A DNA stretch of 64,000 nucleotides from Rutidosis leptorrhynchoides (taxonomy: Eukaryota; Streptophyta; Magnoliopsida; Asterales; Asteraceae). Under the pieces are notes generated by a model that worked only from the letters and a program-made list of their open reading frames with translations, was not told the DNA's origin and did not search any database. The stretch covers positions 8,326,501 to 8,390,500 of the forward strand of contig NC_092338.1 in assembly GCF_046630445.1 (NCBI RefSeq), written 5' to 3'. The position numbers were made by a program, and so were the translations under genes. Below, piece after piece: positions 10,401 to 20,943 of this stretch. The first letter of the stretch is position 1; each line of letters begins with the position of its first letter.

Positions 10401-11007
10401 CATGAGTACATTCAATAATCCTTTTCATCATTGTTGATCCTGGATGGCCTAATCTGTTATGCCATAAACTGAATACACCAGGATCAATATATTTTTTGTT
10501 AACTACCATATGTATTTCTGGTACATTTATATGTGTATAATGTAATCCAGAACTAAGTCTTGGCAGTTTTTCAACCACATGACTCTTGTCAGTGATACTT
10601 AAATATTTCTCATTTTCTGTTGTCACTGACTGATAATCATACCCGTTAAGGTATATGTCGGAGAAACTCAATAAATTTCTGCTTGACTTGGGAGAAAATA
10701 AGGCATCATTTATTAAAAATTTTGTACCATTTGGTAGTATGAAATTTGCCTTTCCTATCCCTTTTATCAAGTTAGCAGGTCCTGATATTGTATGTATAGT
10801 TCCTTCCGTTGGTTTTAGATCAATAAAATATTTCTCGGATTTAAGTATAGTGTGTGTAGTTCCACTGTCTGCTATACAGAGATCTCCACCACTTGATTGA
10901 TGTTGTATTCCAGCAAAATTCATATTGAACTTCATATATAAGAAATAAATAGTGAGTACATTAATATTACACAATATTTTAAACGCAAATAGATAGTACT
11001 GAAACAT
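7456..11007 (-). CDS. copia pol: protease, integrase, reverse transcriptase, RNase H
   Basis: One 1,183-codon frame. An aspartic protease motif (ADSGTTHTIL) lies near residue 47. The GAG-pre-integrase zinc region (HNRLGHPG...CTSCSLGK) follows at about 185-225, then the integrase core with its acidic residues (GDICGP, RLDNAGEF, NGLAE) at about 250-355. The reverse transcriptase has FVRKRNEKNEVTRYKARLVAQGF near 705 and the catalytic YVDDLNIIG near 850. RNase H lies at about 1020-1150 (YADAGYLSDP, EDNAACI). The order IN before RT defines Ty1/copia. Products act in cytoplasmic particles to copy the element RNA and insert it in the nucleus. The frame directly follows gag on the same strand. Confidence 0.92.
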   Translation of the reverse strand: MFQYYLFAFKILCNINVLTIYFLYMKFNMNFAGIQHQSSGGDLCIADSGTTHTILKSEKYFIDLKPTEGTIHTISGPANLIKGIGKANFILPNGTKFLINDALFSPKSSRNLLSFSDIYLNGYDYQSVTTENEKYLSITDKSHVVEKLPRLSSGLHYTHINVPEIHMVVNKKYIDPGVFSLWHNRLGHPGSTMMKRIIECTHGHPLKDRKIHHDTMVPCTSCSLGKLITRPSPLKVEKESPMFLERIQGDICGPIHPPCGPFRYFMVLIDASSRWSHVCLLSSRNVAFAKFLAQIIKLRAHFPDYTIKRVRLDNAGEFTSQAFNDYCMSIGIVVEHSVAHVHTQNGLAESLIKRLQLIARPLIMRTKLPVSIWGHAILHAAALIRIRPSASHKYSPLQLAFGQEPNISHLRTFGCAVYVPIATPQRTKMGPQRRLGIYVGYETSSILRYIEPMTGDVFTARFADCHFNETLFPRLGGEMKNKENDVSWCEPQLKYLDPRTKECETEVQKIMHIQELANQLPDAFTDTKTVTKSYIPAVNTPARIEIPKAGNNVTHESLPRQKRGRPIGSKDKNPRKRKSADNEVKESVQEEPQISTPTAEEIDDVNTEIAINYAYSKILWNRNEMKNLDDKFSFNVAYDIMNNDDDPEPTSMVECQNRHDWAQWKEAIRAELESLNKRKVFGSIILTPKDVKPVGYRWIFVRKRNEKNEVTRYKARLVAQGFSQRPGIDYEETYSPVMDAITFRYLISLAVSKNLEMHLMDVVTAYLYGSLDSDIYMKIPEGFKVPEASNAKPKEMYSIKLQRSLYGLKQSGRMWYNRLSDYLISKGYTNNLTCPCVFIKKTTSGYVIIAVYVDDLNIIGTNKEIHEAIQLLKKEFEMKDLGKTKYCLGLQIEHMPNGLLVHQTTYTEKILKRFNMDKAKPLSTPMVVRSLNVEADPFRPCEDQEDILGPEVPYLSAIGALMYLTNCTRPDISFAVNLLARFSSAPTKRHWNGIKHMFRYLRGTTDLGLFYSNESKQDLVGYADAGYLSDPHKAKSQTGYVFLNGGTAISWRSQKQTLVATSSNHAEVIALHEATRECFWLRSMTQLITDSCGLERDKSPTTIYEDNAACIAQMKEGYIKSDRTKHIPPRFFSYTQNLIKDNQIEMRYVQSSKNSADLFTKALPTAIFRTHVHNIGMRHVQKM

Positions 11008-11070
11008 TTAGCAAACATAATGTCAAAGACAGACGATATTAAATCGTTTATTTTTCAAAAAACACACAAC

Positions 11071-12105
11071 TTAAACATTCAAGAAATCTTCATATAAATC
11101 AGATGGTTTCTCAGTGACTGTTGGGTCAATATTATCCACAAAATTTACTTCCTTTTCTTTACCTTTCAGCGAATCCTGATACATCTTAACAAGATGTTTA
11201 GATGTTCGGCAAGTATTAGCCCAGTGGCCCATTCTACCACATCTGTAGCAAGATTCTTCAGAATTTTTAGAAGAATTTTCTTCAACATCTTGTTTAATGG
11301 GCTTGTTTTGTGGTTGATATTTATATTTTCGTGGATTACTATTTCTTTGACCACCACGGCCACGACCACGACCACGTCCACGCCCATTACCATTACCATA
11401 AGGATGGTTTCTACCATAGTTATAGCTTTTGGCATGATGATGGTGATGGTTATTATAACCACGACCTTGCCCGCGTCCTTGTCCCTGTTTATAATTATTT
11501 GCAGTATTTGCTTCAGGGATTGCAAGTGTACCAGTAGGACGGGATTGCTGATTTTTCATTAATAGCTCATCATTTTGCTCTGCAACTAAGAGATATGAAT
11601 TAAGTTCAGGATATGTTTTGAACTTTAGCATTCTCAAATTTCTTTGCACTGTGATGTTTGCAGCATTCATTGTGGAGAAAGTTTTCTCCATCATGTCTGC
11701 ATCACTAATTTCATGTCCACAGAATTTAAGTTGTGAACATGTATTATACAGAGCTGAGCTGTATTCATTTACTTTCTTAAAGTCTTGGAACCTTAATGTT
11801 CTCCATTGTTCCATTGCAGCTGGAAGTAAAATTTCTCTTTGATTATTGAATCTGCTTTTGAGACCTTCCCATAAAACATGGGGATCTTCTACAGTCACAT
11901 AATTATTTTGTAAGCATTCATCAATATGTTGATGAATAAAGCAACATGCCGTAGCTTGTTCTTTTTCAGAACAAGTGTTGTTTTCATTTATGGTTTCAAG
12001 AATGCCCATTGATTTAAGATGCATTTTTACTTTTATAACCCATGGCATGTAGTTGTTTCCAGTTGATTCTAAAGGAGTAAATTTAAGCTTTTCCAGATTC
12101 GACAT
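11071..12105 (-). CDS. copia gag (nucleocapsid) protein
   Basis: A 344-codon ORF beginning MSNLEKLKFTPLESTGNNYMPWV, the usual start of plant copia Gag proteins (UBN2-type gag domain, residues about 1-190). It is followed by a Gly/Arg/Asn/His-rich basic stretch (about 200-270) and one CCHC zinc knuckle, CYRCGRMGHWANTC (about 288-301). Gag packages the element RNA into virus-like particles. In this group the large polyprotein and a shorter Gag can come from different readings of the same transcript. Confidence 0.9.
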   Translation of the reverse strand: MSNLEKLKFTPLESTGNNYMPWVIKVKMHLKSMGILETINENNTCSEKEQATACCFIHQHIDECLQNNYVTVEDPHVLWEGLKSRFNNQREILLPAAMEQWRTLRFQDFKKVNEYSSALYNTCSQLKFCGHEISDADMMEKTFSTMNAANITVQRNLRMLKFKTYPELNSYLLVAEQNDELLMKNQQSRPTGTLAIPEANTANNYKQGQGRGQGRGYNNHHHHHAKSYNYGRNHPYGNGNGRGRGRGRGRGGQRNSNPRKYKYQPQNKPIKQDVEENSSKNSEESCYRCGRMGHWANTCRTSKHLVKMYQDSLKGKEKEVNFVDNIDPTVTEKPSDLYEDFLNV

Positions 12106-12328
12106 TTTCTATTATCAAAAATTAAAACAAACATCATGATAAATTAGAGTCAATTTATATTCATAAGTATATAAACATTAAACATAAATTTAATATAACA
12201 TAAATGATAAGTAGGTGACAGTGTCGACCATGTGTAAGCAATCATAAATAAATGTTATATAACAAAAATATAAATATTAGTAAACATAAATGAAAATTTG
12301 GCGACAGTGTCGACCATATATTTTTTCA

Positions 12329-12476
12329 GGTGGTATAACCGACCTATATCATTCTGGTGGTATAACCGACCATATATCATTTTGGTGGTATAACCGACCA
12401 TATATCATTTTGGTGGTATAACCGACCATATATCATTTTGGTGGTATAACCGACCATATATCATTTTGGTGGCAGA
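12329..12476. repeat. 28-bp tandem repeats in the copia leader
   Basis: Five and a half copies of a 28-bp unit (GGTGGTATAACCGACC plus a 12-nt AT-rich part) lie between the 5' LTR and gag. A second pair of phrases containing GACAGTGTCGACCAT is at about 12217 and 12303. Repeated leaders of this kind may serve RNA packaging; that is inference. Confidence 0.85.
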
Positions 12477-12516
12477 GCCAACCATATTTAGTATTAAGAT
12501 TATCGTGCTGATAACG

Positions 12517-12836
12517 TGTTATAATTCAGTAGGCTTATAACTACCTTTAGTGGTTTGATTCTTGATGTTATAATTCAGTAGGCTTATAACTACCTTTAGT
12601 GATTTGATTCTTGATTAAGAATACTAATAATGAAGTGTAAGAACAAAGATGATAATGGAGAGAAAGAAAGAAACACTTTGTAAGTGTGAGAAATGGTGCA
12701 AGTTTAATGCTTGCATTCATGAGTATTTATAGCCTAAAATCTCAATATAAAAATACATACTTTGTGTACCAAAATTGACTATATGTATACACCAAAATTG
12801 ACTATCCATATCTATATTATTATTATTATTATAACA
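12517..12836 (-). repeat. 5' LTR of the copia element
   Basis: 320 bp, TG...CA bounded, and by eye the same sequence as 6975-7294, including the internal ~50-bp tandem duplication. On the minus strand it would supply the promoter of the element. A primer-binding site (about 12500-12516) adjoins its inner edge. Confidence 0.92.
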
Positions 12837-12971
12837 ACAACATATTTGTCATGTTGTAAAATTAGGATCTTTTTTGTTTCACAACCATTTACAACAAGGA
12901 ACAGACTGCCATAGAAACGTACACTTATATTATTAATATTATTATAAATGGAAAAATATAAATATAAATAC

Positions 12972-13118
12972 CTTTCCAAAGTGTACATTCGGTACCACAT
13001 ATACATATGCAAATATATTCTCTTCCAAGTTCCAACTGCATTTTACAGTTATCCCCACGCACCATTGAAGGCATGTCAGGATACAACATACATGCTGTAT
13101 CATTACAATCAGAATTTG
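12972..13118 (-). CDS. Possible orphan cysteine-rich exon
   Basis: On the minus strand a 147-bp open stretch is framed by a good acceptor (TTTGTTACAG) and a donor (AAAG|GTATTT). Read with one base from a preceding exon it codes ANSDCNDTACMLYPDMPS...GREYICICICGTECTLWKG, with seven cysteines in 49 residues. Both flanking introns would be phase 1, the usual arrangement of cysteine-rich modules of secreted proteins. I found no partner exon with a start codon or stop nearby, and the copia element lies 130 bp downstream. It could be a remnant of a gene broken by that insertion, or chance. I do not recognise the family. Confidence 0.25.
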
Positions 13119-13334
13119 CTGTAACAAAAAAATATAATTTATTTTGTATATGATAGTGTCACATATATTTAACCATTCAAGTTCATTTGACTGAATAAGG
13201 ACTATTATATTTATCCAAAATCAATCAACTCAATTGAAATATTTAAAAGAATGTTAAAATGTTTTTATACATCAACAAATACACTGAATCTCGGATTTAG
13301 ACTTTGACCTGTTACTGTAAATCTGTAATGAACA

Positions 13335-13369
<35 letters not shown>

Positions 13370-13600
13370 AATAACTAGTAACGTTTTATATATCACAAAC
13401 AAACTTTGATACAAATGAAAAGGAATGAACAAAAAACAAACGAAAATAAGATTACATAAGAGTAAAAATCTTGATTTCTTCTTCAAATTTAAGCATTTAT
13501 AATTGTTTGTGTCAAGATCAATTGATTCACAAAACCTTTTCAGTTCATGTAACTATTTGGTCAATCCCAAAAGTCAAACTTTGACCAATTGATTGACTCG
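13119..13600. other. Intergenic between orphan exon and PP2A gene, with A31 tract
   Basis: AT-rich sequence holding an uninterrupted run of 31 A (13337-13367). A frame on the minus strand (13265-13486) begins with a hydrophobic, signal-like stretch but has no in-frame ATG and runs into the poly-T strand, so I do not call it. The part next to 13600 is the 3' UTR of the PP2A gene. Confidence 0.45.
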
Positions 13601-15382
13601 TTAGTTCACAGTTGTGGTAACAGGGGTGGTGATAGTGACAGAAGAAGTAGCAAACCTCGAGATGACTAGATTAGTCTTGTTTTGGGTGGCTGCAATTGCA
13701 TCCAAGCGGTTCCATATTAACTGTCGCTTTTCGAGTCTTTGTTTCTCACTAGTTTCGAATTCTCGGTAGTTGACAAGGCATTGTTGGAATAGTAATTGAT
13801 CGGCTTCTGAGAAGATTTTTCTAAGGTTTACGGTTAGGCTTTGAACTGATTGGTTCCAATGAAATTGTGTGTTTTTCTCTAAGGACGCGATTATAATTAG
13901 AAGAATCACCTTACGATTTCGATTTATCAGATTCCTTATATACTCATTATTCCACAAGAACAACGCACGTTCTGCTACCTGTGACCAAATGAGATTAAAC
14001 AAGAAATGTCACCTTTACCCGTTTCGCCACCTCTAGTTAATACAGTACCAAAGTTATCAATACTAATCTGACCCGTTTGACCCATGATCGATTACAACCC
14101 AAAACCGTTTTGACCCATTACCCAAATTGACCAAAACTGACCCGTTTTCCATGTATATCAATGGTAAACAAGAAAAAGTCGAAATGTGTACCTGAAAATG
14201 TGAACTGTTGAGACACTGACTAATCTGTCTAAACAAAGGGACCATACATTTTTCGAATTCGGCAGCCTTCGTAGCTTCAAGAATTTCCTCCAATTCACTT
14301 AAATACATAACCTCTTTCGAACTATTAGTTACAGGCCAATACTTCAATAACCCCCGAATAACCATATCAGCCAACTTAAAATCTTTTTCAATAAACTGAC
14401 CAACACAATACGATAACTGCTACTGATATATCGACAAATTTCTAGGCTTATGAAGTGGGATCAAAACATGTGCAAGAAAAGCCTTATGTTCTTCCTTTAA
14501 TGGCAAAGCAAACCCATTAATTATACTACCCAAAAGCTCAAGCAATTCAGAAACCCCGTTATGCTTGTCCGTTTCAAATATGAAAAGATAAAAAATATTG
14601 TTTATCGCTTTTCTAATAAACGGCCTATGCACCATAAACTTGCCATAAATTCGGTGCATGATCATTTTTAAATACTCCCGTTCTCTTTGGTCCTCGGAAT
14701 CAAAAAGACCGAGTAGTTTTAAAACGAATGAATGATCGATATATCTTTTTGCAAGTTTTAAATCTGTTTCTGTTGAAGCTATGAATCTAAGAAGTAATTC
14801 GTACACTATTTGCAAATGTGGCCATGATGGATCCATACAAAATTCATCATCTTCTTGATCATACAAATCTATGACCTTGTTTTCGTAATTCAAATTAGGT
14901 AAACAACGAAACAAATTTGCAGCAACCATTTTCGTGATTTGCTGTATTGTGAAGTCGTTGAATTTTGTGGAAACTGAAGATACATATTCAACTAGTTCAT
15001 GTAAAGTTTGTTTCTTTACATCCCTTTCTTTAGCATGCTTAGACGAATCGTTAAAATTAAACACCACACAGCACATATTTAACTTCTTGATTAATAAATT
15101 GTTTTTTTCTGAATTCGATAGAGCCCGAAAACTAGGTAATGCTTCATAAGAATCATGAGTAAATACTTCCAATACTTGGATCACACTAACAGGACCTGAT
15201 TTCTTAGAATTAGGTTCAGCATTCGATCTAAATGAACTCGAATTCGAACTCGAACTCGAATTTGAAACTTTAACAGATGATGAATCTATAGCAGCAGAAT
15301 CTAATTCATTTTTTCCTTCATCATTATGTGAAGATTTTAAAGATGTTTTCTTTGGAAGCTTATTTAGTATTTGCTTAATCAT
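13601..15382 (-). CDS. PP2A B' (B56) regulatory subunit gene, gamma/zeta-like, with one in-frame TAG (possible pseudogene)
   Basis: Two exons (15382-14192 and 13978-13601) separated by a 213-bp intron with GT...AG ends, placed at ..SSHFQ|VAERAL.., where plant B' genes carry an intron. The start [12 protein letters not shown] is the conserved N-terminus of B' gamma/zeta proteins. B56 blocks are clear: [79 protein letters not shown] and [11 protein letters not shown]' subunits direct the PP2A phosphatase to its substrates. Codon 321 (14422-14420) is TAG where the family has the first Gln of HQQLSYC; the frame is otherwise open to a total of about 521 codons. The usual P-I-(V/I)-F-P-A-(L/M)-E block has decayed to LIIIASLE, which argues for relaxed constraint. 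The alternative is a functional truncated or read-through product. Confidence 0.85.
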
Positions 15383-15886
15383 ATCCTCAATATTGAAAAA
15401 ACCTAAAAGTATGTAGCTTTTCTTTTTCAAAGATTCAACCTTGAACTAGAATAAATTACATTCATTCTAAAATATAAATATCCAAATGAAAAGTTTGAAG
15501 CTTTAACATTAGTTGGATTGTACCTTACTTGAATTGAGTCATGTTGATGGTTGGATCGGAAGGTCACATGAAAATGATTACAAGAACCCTAGAGGAACAG
15601 GGGAAGAGGGGTTCTGTGTGATTTCGAAAACCTACAGTTTTTATAATTATTTCTTTGAGCTTTATTCAAATTTTTTAAAGATACACAAGGTTGAATGTGA
15701 CCGACAGAAGACAAAGAAGAAGTGGATTAAGTTAAGGATTATAATAATCCTAATGATTTTGGTTGTTAGATAATGTGATAAATTTTTTATTTATTTACTG
15801 TACTTTTTAAGCAAAAATAACGAAAACTTCATAAATAACGAAAACGTTTTAAAAAAAAAAACGTCTTCAACCGAAATAATAATAAA
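15383..15886 (-). other. 5' UTR and promoter region of the PP2A gene
   Basis: On the minus strand, a pyrimidine-rich leader (CCTCTAGGGTTCTTG, about 15585-15600) precedes a likely leader intron beginning CAAG|GTAAGG or AAG|TAAGG near 15527 and ending before 15430. Leader introns are common in plant B' genes, but I cannot fix the sites. The candidate Helitron ends at 15887, so the upstream regulatory region is short or was displaced. Confidence 0.4.
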
Positions 15887-18800
15887 CTAGTGAAAAGACC
15901 CGTGAAATCACGGGATTGTTTAAATGAAACAGTTGAATGATATATTTTAGGCATTAAGCGAATATAAATGCTAAAGTCGTATAGTTAATATTACGTTGAC
16001 AATAAGATACACAAAAACATGCTAAAATAGAATTGAGTATTACATATTACATAGAGATTTAATTAAAGAGTGTAATTAAACCTAAACACATGAAAATGGT
16101 TACTTTATTAAAACTAATAGCAGATGAGATTGAAAACGTGAAAAGAAGAATTTTATATGCTATCTTAGACAATAAAATCACAGAAAGCGAAGATTAGAAT
16201 TACTAATTATAAAATTACGGGTTTGTTTAATATACTAACAAATAGATGTCAATTGATTAATAGATATCAATGCATTCGTAACACTTGATAGTGTTTCAGG
16301 AATAAATTGAATTTCTCTGTCATATGCATACTAAATACTAAAAATAAAAAACAAAATTACCAATAATTCAAATAAGTCACTCATATCCATTTAGATCATT
16401 CAGTTTTAAGTGAATTTCTAGAAAATATGTTCAAGATCAAAGCTTAAGTGAGATCTTCCTTGATGGAATTACATTTAGTATCAAAACTTGATTGGTAAGG
16501 ATCTCTAACCCATTACATTTGGACACAAAGGTACTGTAATCATAAATGTTCAAGACATATAAATCAAACCGTTTGTCATTTCATGTAATGCCTTTGCAAA
16601 TATAACCATTGTAACTTAAAGTGTTAGAATTATACATACAATATATAACCAACAAATAGAATATCATAAATAGATGACATACTGAAACACATTTTGAAGT
16701 TTTCTTCATATGTAAATGTCATTGATGAGTTTTCTTTATCCTCATTACATTGTGAATCCTTGCATTTTTTTTACTTTTGAGAAAAATTTCTTTATTCTCG
16801 TTACATTGTGAATTCTTGCGAATTTTACTTTTTAGAGATCTCATACATTATTGCATAGCGCCTTTGTAGTTGTACGGAATCACATCATCTGCATTAGAAA
16901 GAACGGGTCATAAACATATAATTTGGCCAAACTATATGTTTAAAGAAGTGAGGCGTGGAAACACAAAAGGTATTTAGAAGGTATAGATACATTAATAGCT
17001 GATTCATTTAAATGGGTCCAATGTAAATGGATGGGTCAACATAGAAAAACGTAATAATCCATACAAAAAATGAAAATAGGTCAAAATAGAAAAAGGTCAA
17101 ATCCAATACATGTTCACACTAAATATTCAAATGGCTAATTATACATGATTCAAAAGTTGGACAATCAATATATACTTACTTGTATAAGAAGTTGAACAAT
17201 AAGAATAATCCACAAGAGCATTTTAAGGCTTTCAGGTGCATTGAAGCATTGATTAAACGAAACCAATAACATTTAGTTTAACTCACATTTTATTTTTACA
17301 TCTGCAGAAGCATAATTAGACACAATCCAAAAACTTATAGAAGCATCATAGAATAGACACTACCCAAAAATGCACCGTGAAGACATTTATGTTATTTGCT
17401 CTGAGTTGAGACTTGATATGTAGATGACTACAAAAAAAAACATGTTTTACTTGCTTACTCTCTAATTTTAATTGTATATTGGACCTATAAGTTACTGCAA
17501 AATAGACCATCTACCAACTAATTTCTAAAGATGACCCACTTCCATGCTCTTGGAAGCTACTAGATTTATAAGAACGGAAATTATAACAGCACCAAATATA
17601 GCAGCAACAAATACAATAATCAACAATGGATGTAATAATGAAGTAATAGCGAATAATGAAGTAATAACGAATATGTATTTAATTTTGTAAAGTATAAATA
17701 TAATAGAGTAATCAACAACGGATGTATCAACTATAAGTTGAAAAGGTTGTTCCGAACCTGAATAAGACAATCACATTAATCGAAACCTAACTGTAGAAGA
17801 AGTGAGGAAGCAAGGTGTGCCAACGGCTTCAAATGCCATACATGGATGAAAGAGAACTTTAACACAAAAATGAACATAAACGATTGACTATATAATTAAC
17901 GATCACATAGCATATATGATGATAGATATAGCAACAAAATCGAAAATATTTGACAACCTGTATATGAAGAAATATTAAAGCAGTAGAGCTATTAAATCTA
18001 ATTTCAAACGTACTATTCTTATAAACCATTTCAAATCTACATCATGAACACTTTAGAGTTGAAACTAAGATAAATTAAAATCTCTAAGAGTATTGCCATA
18101 ACTTTAAGCACGTAAAGATTACTTTTGGGTACAGACCCATTTTGAACAAATGTAAGCTTTCCAGATTAAAACATCTAGATAAAAACAGTAAATGAGTCTA
18201 GATTGGCACATCTAATACATGTGTTATTTGTTATTGAGTACAGACCAAAATTTGTTATTGAGTAAAATACCTTATCATTCATGACGATCATGGAGACAGT
18301 ATCATGTAGAAAAGAAAGCAACATCAGTGTCTTATCTGAAATCTAAAGCTAAAAAATACCAATTAGAATCATAAGGAAAGTCAAAAGAAACTTTAACAAA
18401 TACAGTAAAAGAATAAGAGATACCTTGAAGTATATCCAACTCATAATTGTCACCCTCACTGTTTAAGTTAACTTATAATCGTCACCCTCACCGTTTTTAC
18501 CAAACCTAAATATAAACAAAAATTAAAGTCCATGTTTTATGGTCAGAGAATGGATCCAAGGTTAATGAAACAAAAAACAAAGTCCATGTTTTATGAGTCA
18601 GATGTAATGAATCTAAGGTTGATGAATGTGTGTTTTATACTTTTATATACAAACGAAATTTATCAATAGAGTATGACGTCTCAAATCAAATTTGGCAAAA
18701 TAACAATTTATTAGGAGAAAATTGTTTCAGGTCACAAAATCAAGTCTTGATTGCCTTATCAATACATGAGAGATTGAGGGTAATACTATTTTCAACATAC

Positions 18801-20317
18801 AATGATCCCGTACAATACCAGAAACTGCAAGTAACCTTACCTTAAGTTGTGTGTCAAACAAATGAACCCGTACAATGATCCTGAGTTACAACATCTCATC
18901 TATTTCAAAATTCAAATCTTCTCCACTTTTGTTAAATGTGTCAAAACCTACCCATTTTCGAGATAAGAAATCAACCTAATATCACAAAATTAACTATGTT
19001 TTGTCTGATTGTTCAAAGGCTCAAACAAAGAACACCCCCCTTCCATATTGACATTGGGTGCATGTTTCAAAACTATTATTTCGGAAAGTGATATTCATAC
19101 CTTTAGATGTCAGGTAAGATCATTAGCAAAAAGAATGTTGGCCTTGATATATATTGTACCTGTACAACATAACATAATCAAGTTACAGTGAATTTGAAAT
19201 ATGTTATACACTAATATACATGCTTATTAAATTATAAAAAAGTATCACCTGGAACAATGAATAAGACAACTATACAATAGTTGAAGTTAACCATACTTTG
19301 CAAGAACATGTAGGCTTACATGATTTGTATCAAGTGTAGCTTAGTTTCAAAAAAATAATCCTCTGATTCAGCTAAAACGGATTAATGTATGCCCATGTTT
19401 CATACAACAACAATACGAAATCAGTCGATCAAAGAAAAGATATGGTCAATTTCAATTCTTCATATTTTATCAAACCTATTATAAATCGAAAAACCTGGAA
19501 TCTTCGTTTGAACCACCACCAACAGTTCTGTCCAATATCGTAGGAGTCAATTTATAGTTCATACCATGTTCACTTTTTGTCTCAGACATTTCATCGAACA
19601 CCTTTCATGCACTCAATAATCGCCATTTAACCACTAGCCTTTTCGTACGGGTGTATAATCCATGGAAGACCTCTTTCAAACTTCTTAAGGTTGAGATCAA
19701 CAACAGGTGCAACAACCACATCAGAAGGGACCGAACCGCTCCCATTTTCTGCTTCTTGTTCATTGAAAACAATGAATGTATAAGAAATTTTACGTATTTA
19801 ACATCTAACAATTCATGAAATTGAGTATAGTGTAACATATTAAACCTAAACACATGAAATTGTTAATTATCAAAACTAAAAGCAGATGACCGTAACCTAA
19901 AAGGAAGACGAAGTAATAATCGAGTAATTGGAGAAAAGAAACCCTAACCTGAAAGGATGAAGACGAAGCTGCTGATGATTCGTTAGGAAGTATGCAAAGC
20001 TTAAAAAGAAATCCTAATCTGGAAAGGAAGAAGAAGAAGAAGCTGTTGAGTTGAAAGGGCGTCTTTTTTCTAGAATTATTTTTATTTGAAAAAAAAGAGC
20101 GTATCTATTTGACCGAATGAAACTAACATAATTGTAAAGATTATATTTTTAATTGTAAATTAAGTGATTAATGATGTCACCTAAGTTGTTTAGATTTTCT
20201 TCTAATTATTTTTTAATTTTTTTTAATGAAGGAAAAGGCTTATTTATGATGTCATCATTTTAGGAATTTAATAGAATCTATAGATGTTGATGATAAACTT
20301 AGGGAGCTTTTTTGAGA
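15887..20317 (-). mobile_element. Candidate non-autonomous Helitron (4.4 kb)
   Basis: Read on the minus strand, the element would start TCTCAAAAAAGCTCCC (20317) and end CACTAG (15887). An eight-base spacer separates that end from a perfect 16-nt hairpin, CCCGTG-ATTT-CACGGG (15899-15914). TC start, CTAG end, a GC-rich hairpin about 10 nt before the end, and insertion between A and T (15886 A and 20318 T on the plus strand) are the Helitron hallmarks. The 5' region also has the AAATGATGACATCAT-type phrase that I associate with plant Helitrons. No Rep/helicase is encoded. Near the minus-strand 5' end there is a CT-rich leader-like stretch duplicated at about 19925-20060, and a short open piece (about 19620-19750) that may be captured host sequence. 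The 5' boundary is less sure than the 3' one. Confidence 0.55.
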
Positions 20318-20935
20318 TTTATGAAATAATAATAAAGTAAATAAAGTAATACAAACTTGTAGTAATTACTATGATGGATTTTTTTTCTCTTTTTTTTACA
20401 AAAAAACGAAAACTTTATAACAAACTTTATAATAAATGTGTAATTACTACTACGTATGATGATGTAGAGTCCTTATACAGAGTACTTTATATTTTTTGCC
20501 GCACAAAAGAATTTATAAACTAATATAAATTTGATATCATGTAAGGTAATAATTTATTTATTTTATATTAATATTAATGTGTAATTAATTATGTTTTATA
20601 AAATTGTGAGTAACGGAAATTATAATCTATACTAATTGTCTTGACTCATTATCATTATAATTATCACATTATCACATTATTATCTGTGACTTTTGAAGTC
20701 TTTTTACGTTAACTTTAACCGTAAATATATCTATTTGTGCTAAATAATATTTGTAAAAATGTATATGATTGAATTTTGTTTATAATGTGATTTTTATTTA
20801 TATATTTTTTATTAAATAATATATAACACAAATAAGAATATGTATGAGCAAAGTTGATAAAGAAAGTCTTTGTAAGTCAAATGTGAACACTTAATTTATT
20901 GTAACAATAAAAAATTAAAACGATTTCTAAGAATG
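20318..20935. other. Intergenic, no gene seen
   Basis: Strongly AT-rich spacer between the candidate Helitron and the hAT MITE. It contains only short A/T tracts, and no ORF, RNA gene or element boundary was found. Confidence 0.5.
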
Positions 20936-20943
20936 TCTGGAGG

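Larger units (their letters stand above)
6975..12836 (-). mobile_element. Complete-looking Ty1/copia LTR retrotransposon
   Basis: A 5,862-bp element bounded by two 320-bp LTRs and by the perfect target duplication ACAAC (6970-6974 and 12837-12841). The gene order gag-PR-IN-RT-RNase H on the minus strand is that of Ty1/copia. A primer-binding site complementary to part of a tRNA (TTATCAGCACG) adjoins the right, 5' LTR, and a polypurine tract (CAAGGGGGAG on the minus strand) adjoins the left, 3' LTR. The two LTRs look identical by eye, so insertion is very recent. The element looks whole or nearly so. Confidence 0.93.

Noticed and set aside
11194-11562. Overlapping ORFs rich in Thr/Ile or His/Asp opposite copia gag
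   Set aside because: They are frame shadows of the repetitive Gly/Arg-coding part of gag.
12329-12476. 28-bp repeats that might look like a CRISPR array
   Set aside because: The units are head to tail without unique spacers, and the context is a plant retrotransposon leader.
13265-13486. Minus-strand frame with a hydrophobic, signal-like start as first exon of the orphan cysteine-rich gene
   Set aside because: It has no in-frame ATG, and the frame runs into the homopolymer tract; no splice to 13118 can be supported.
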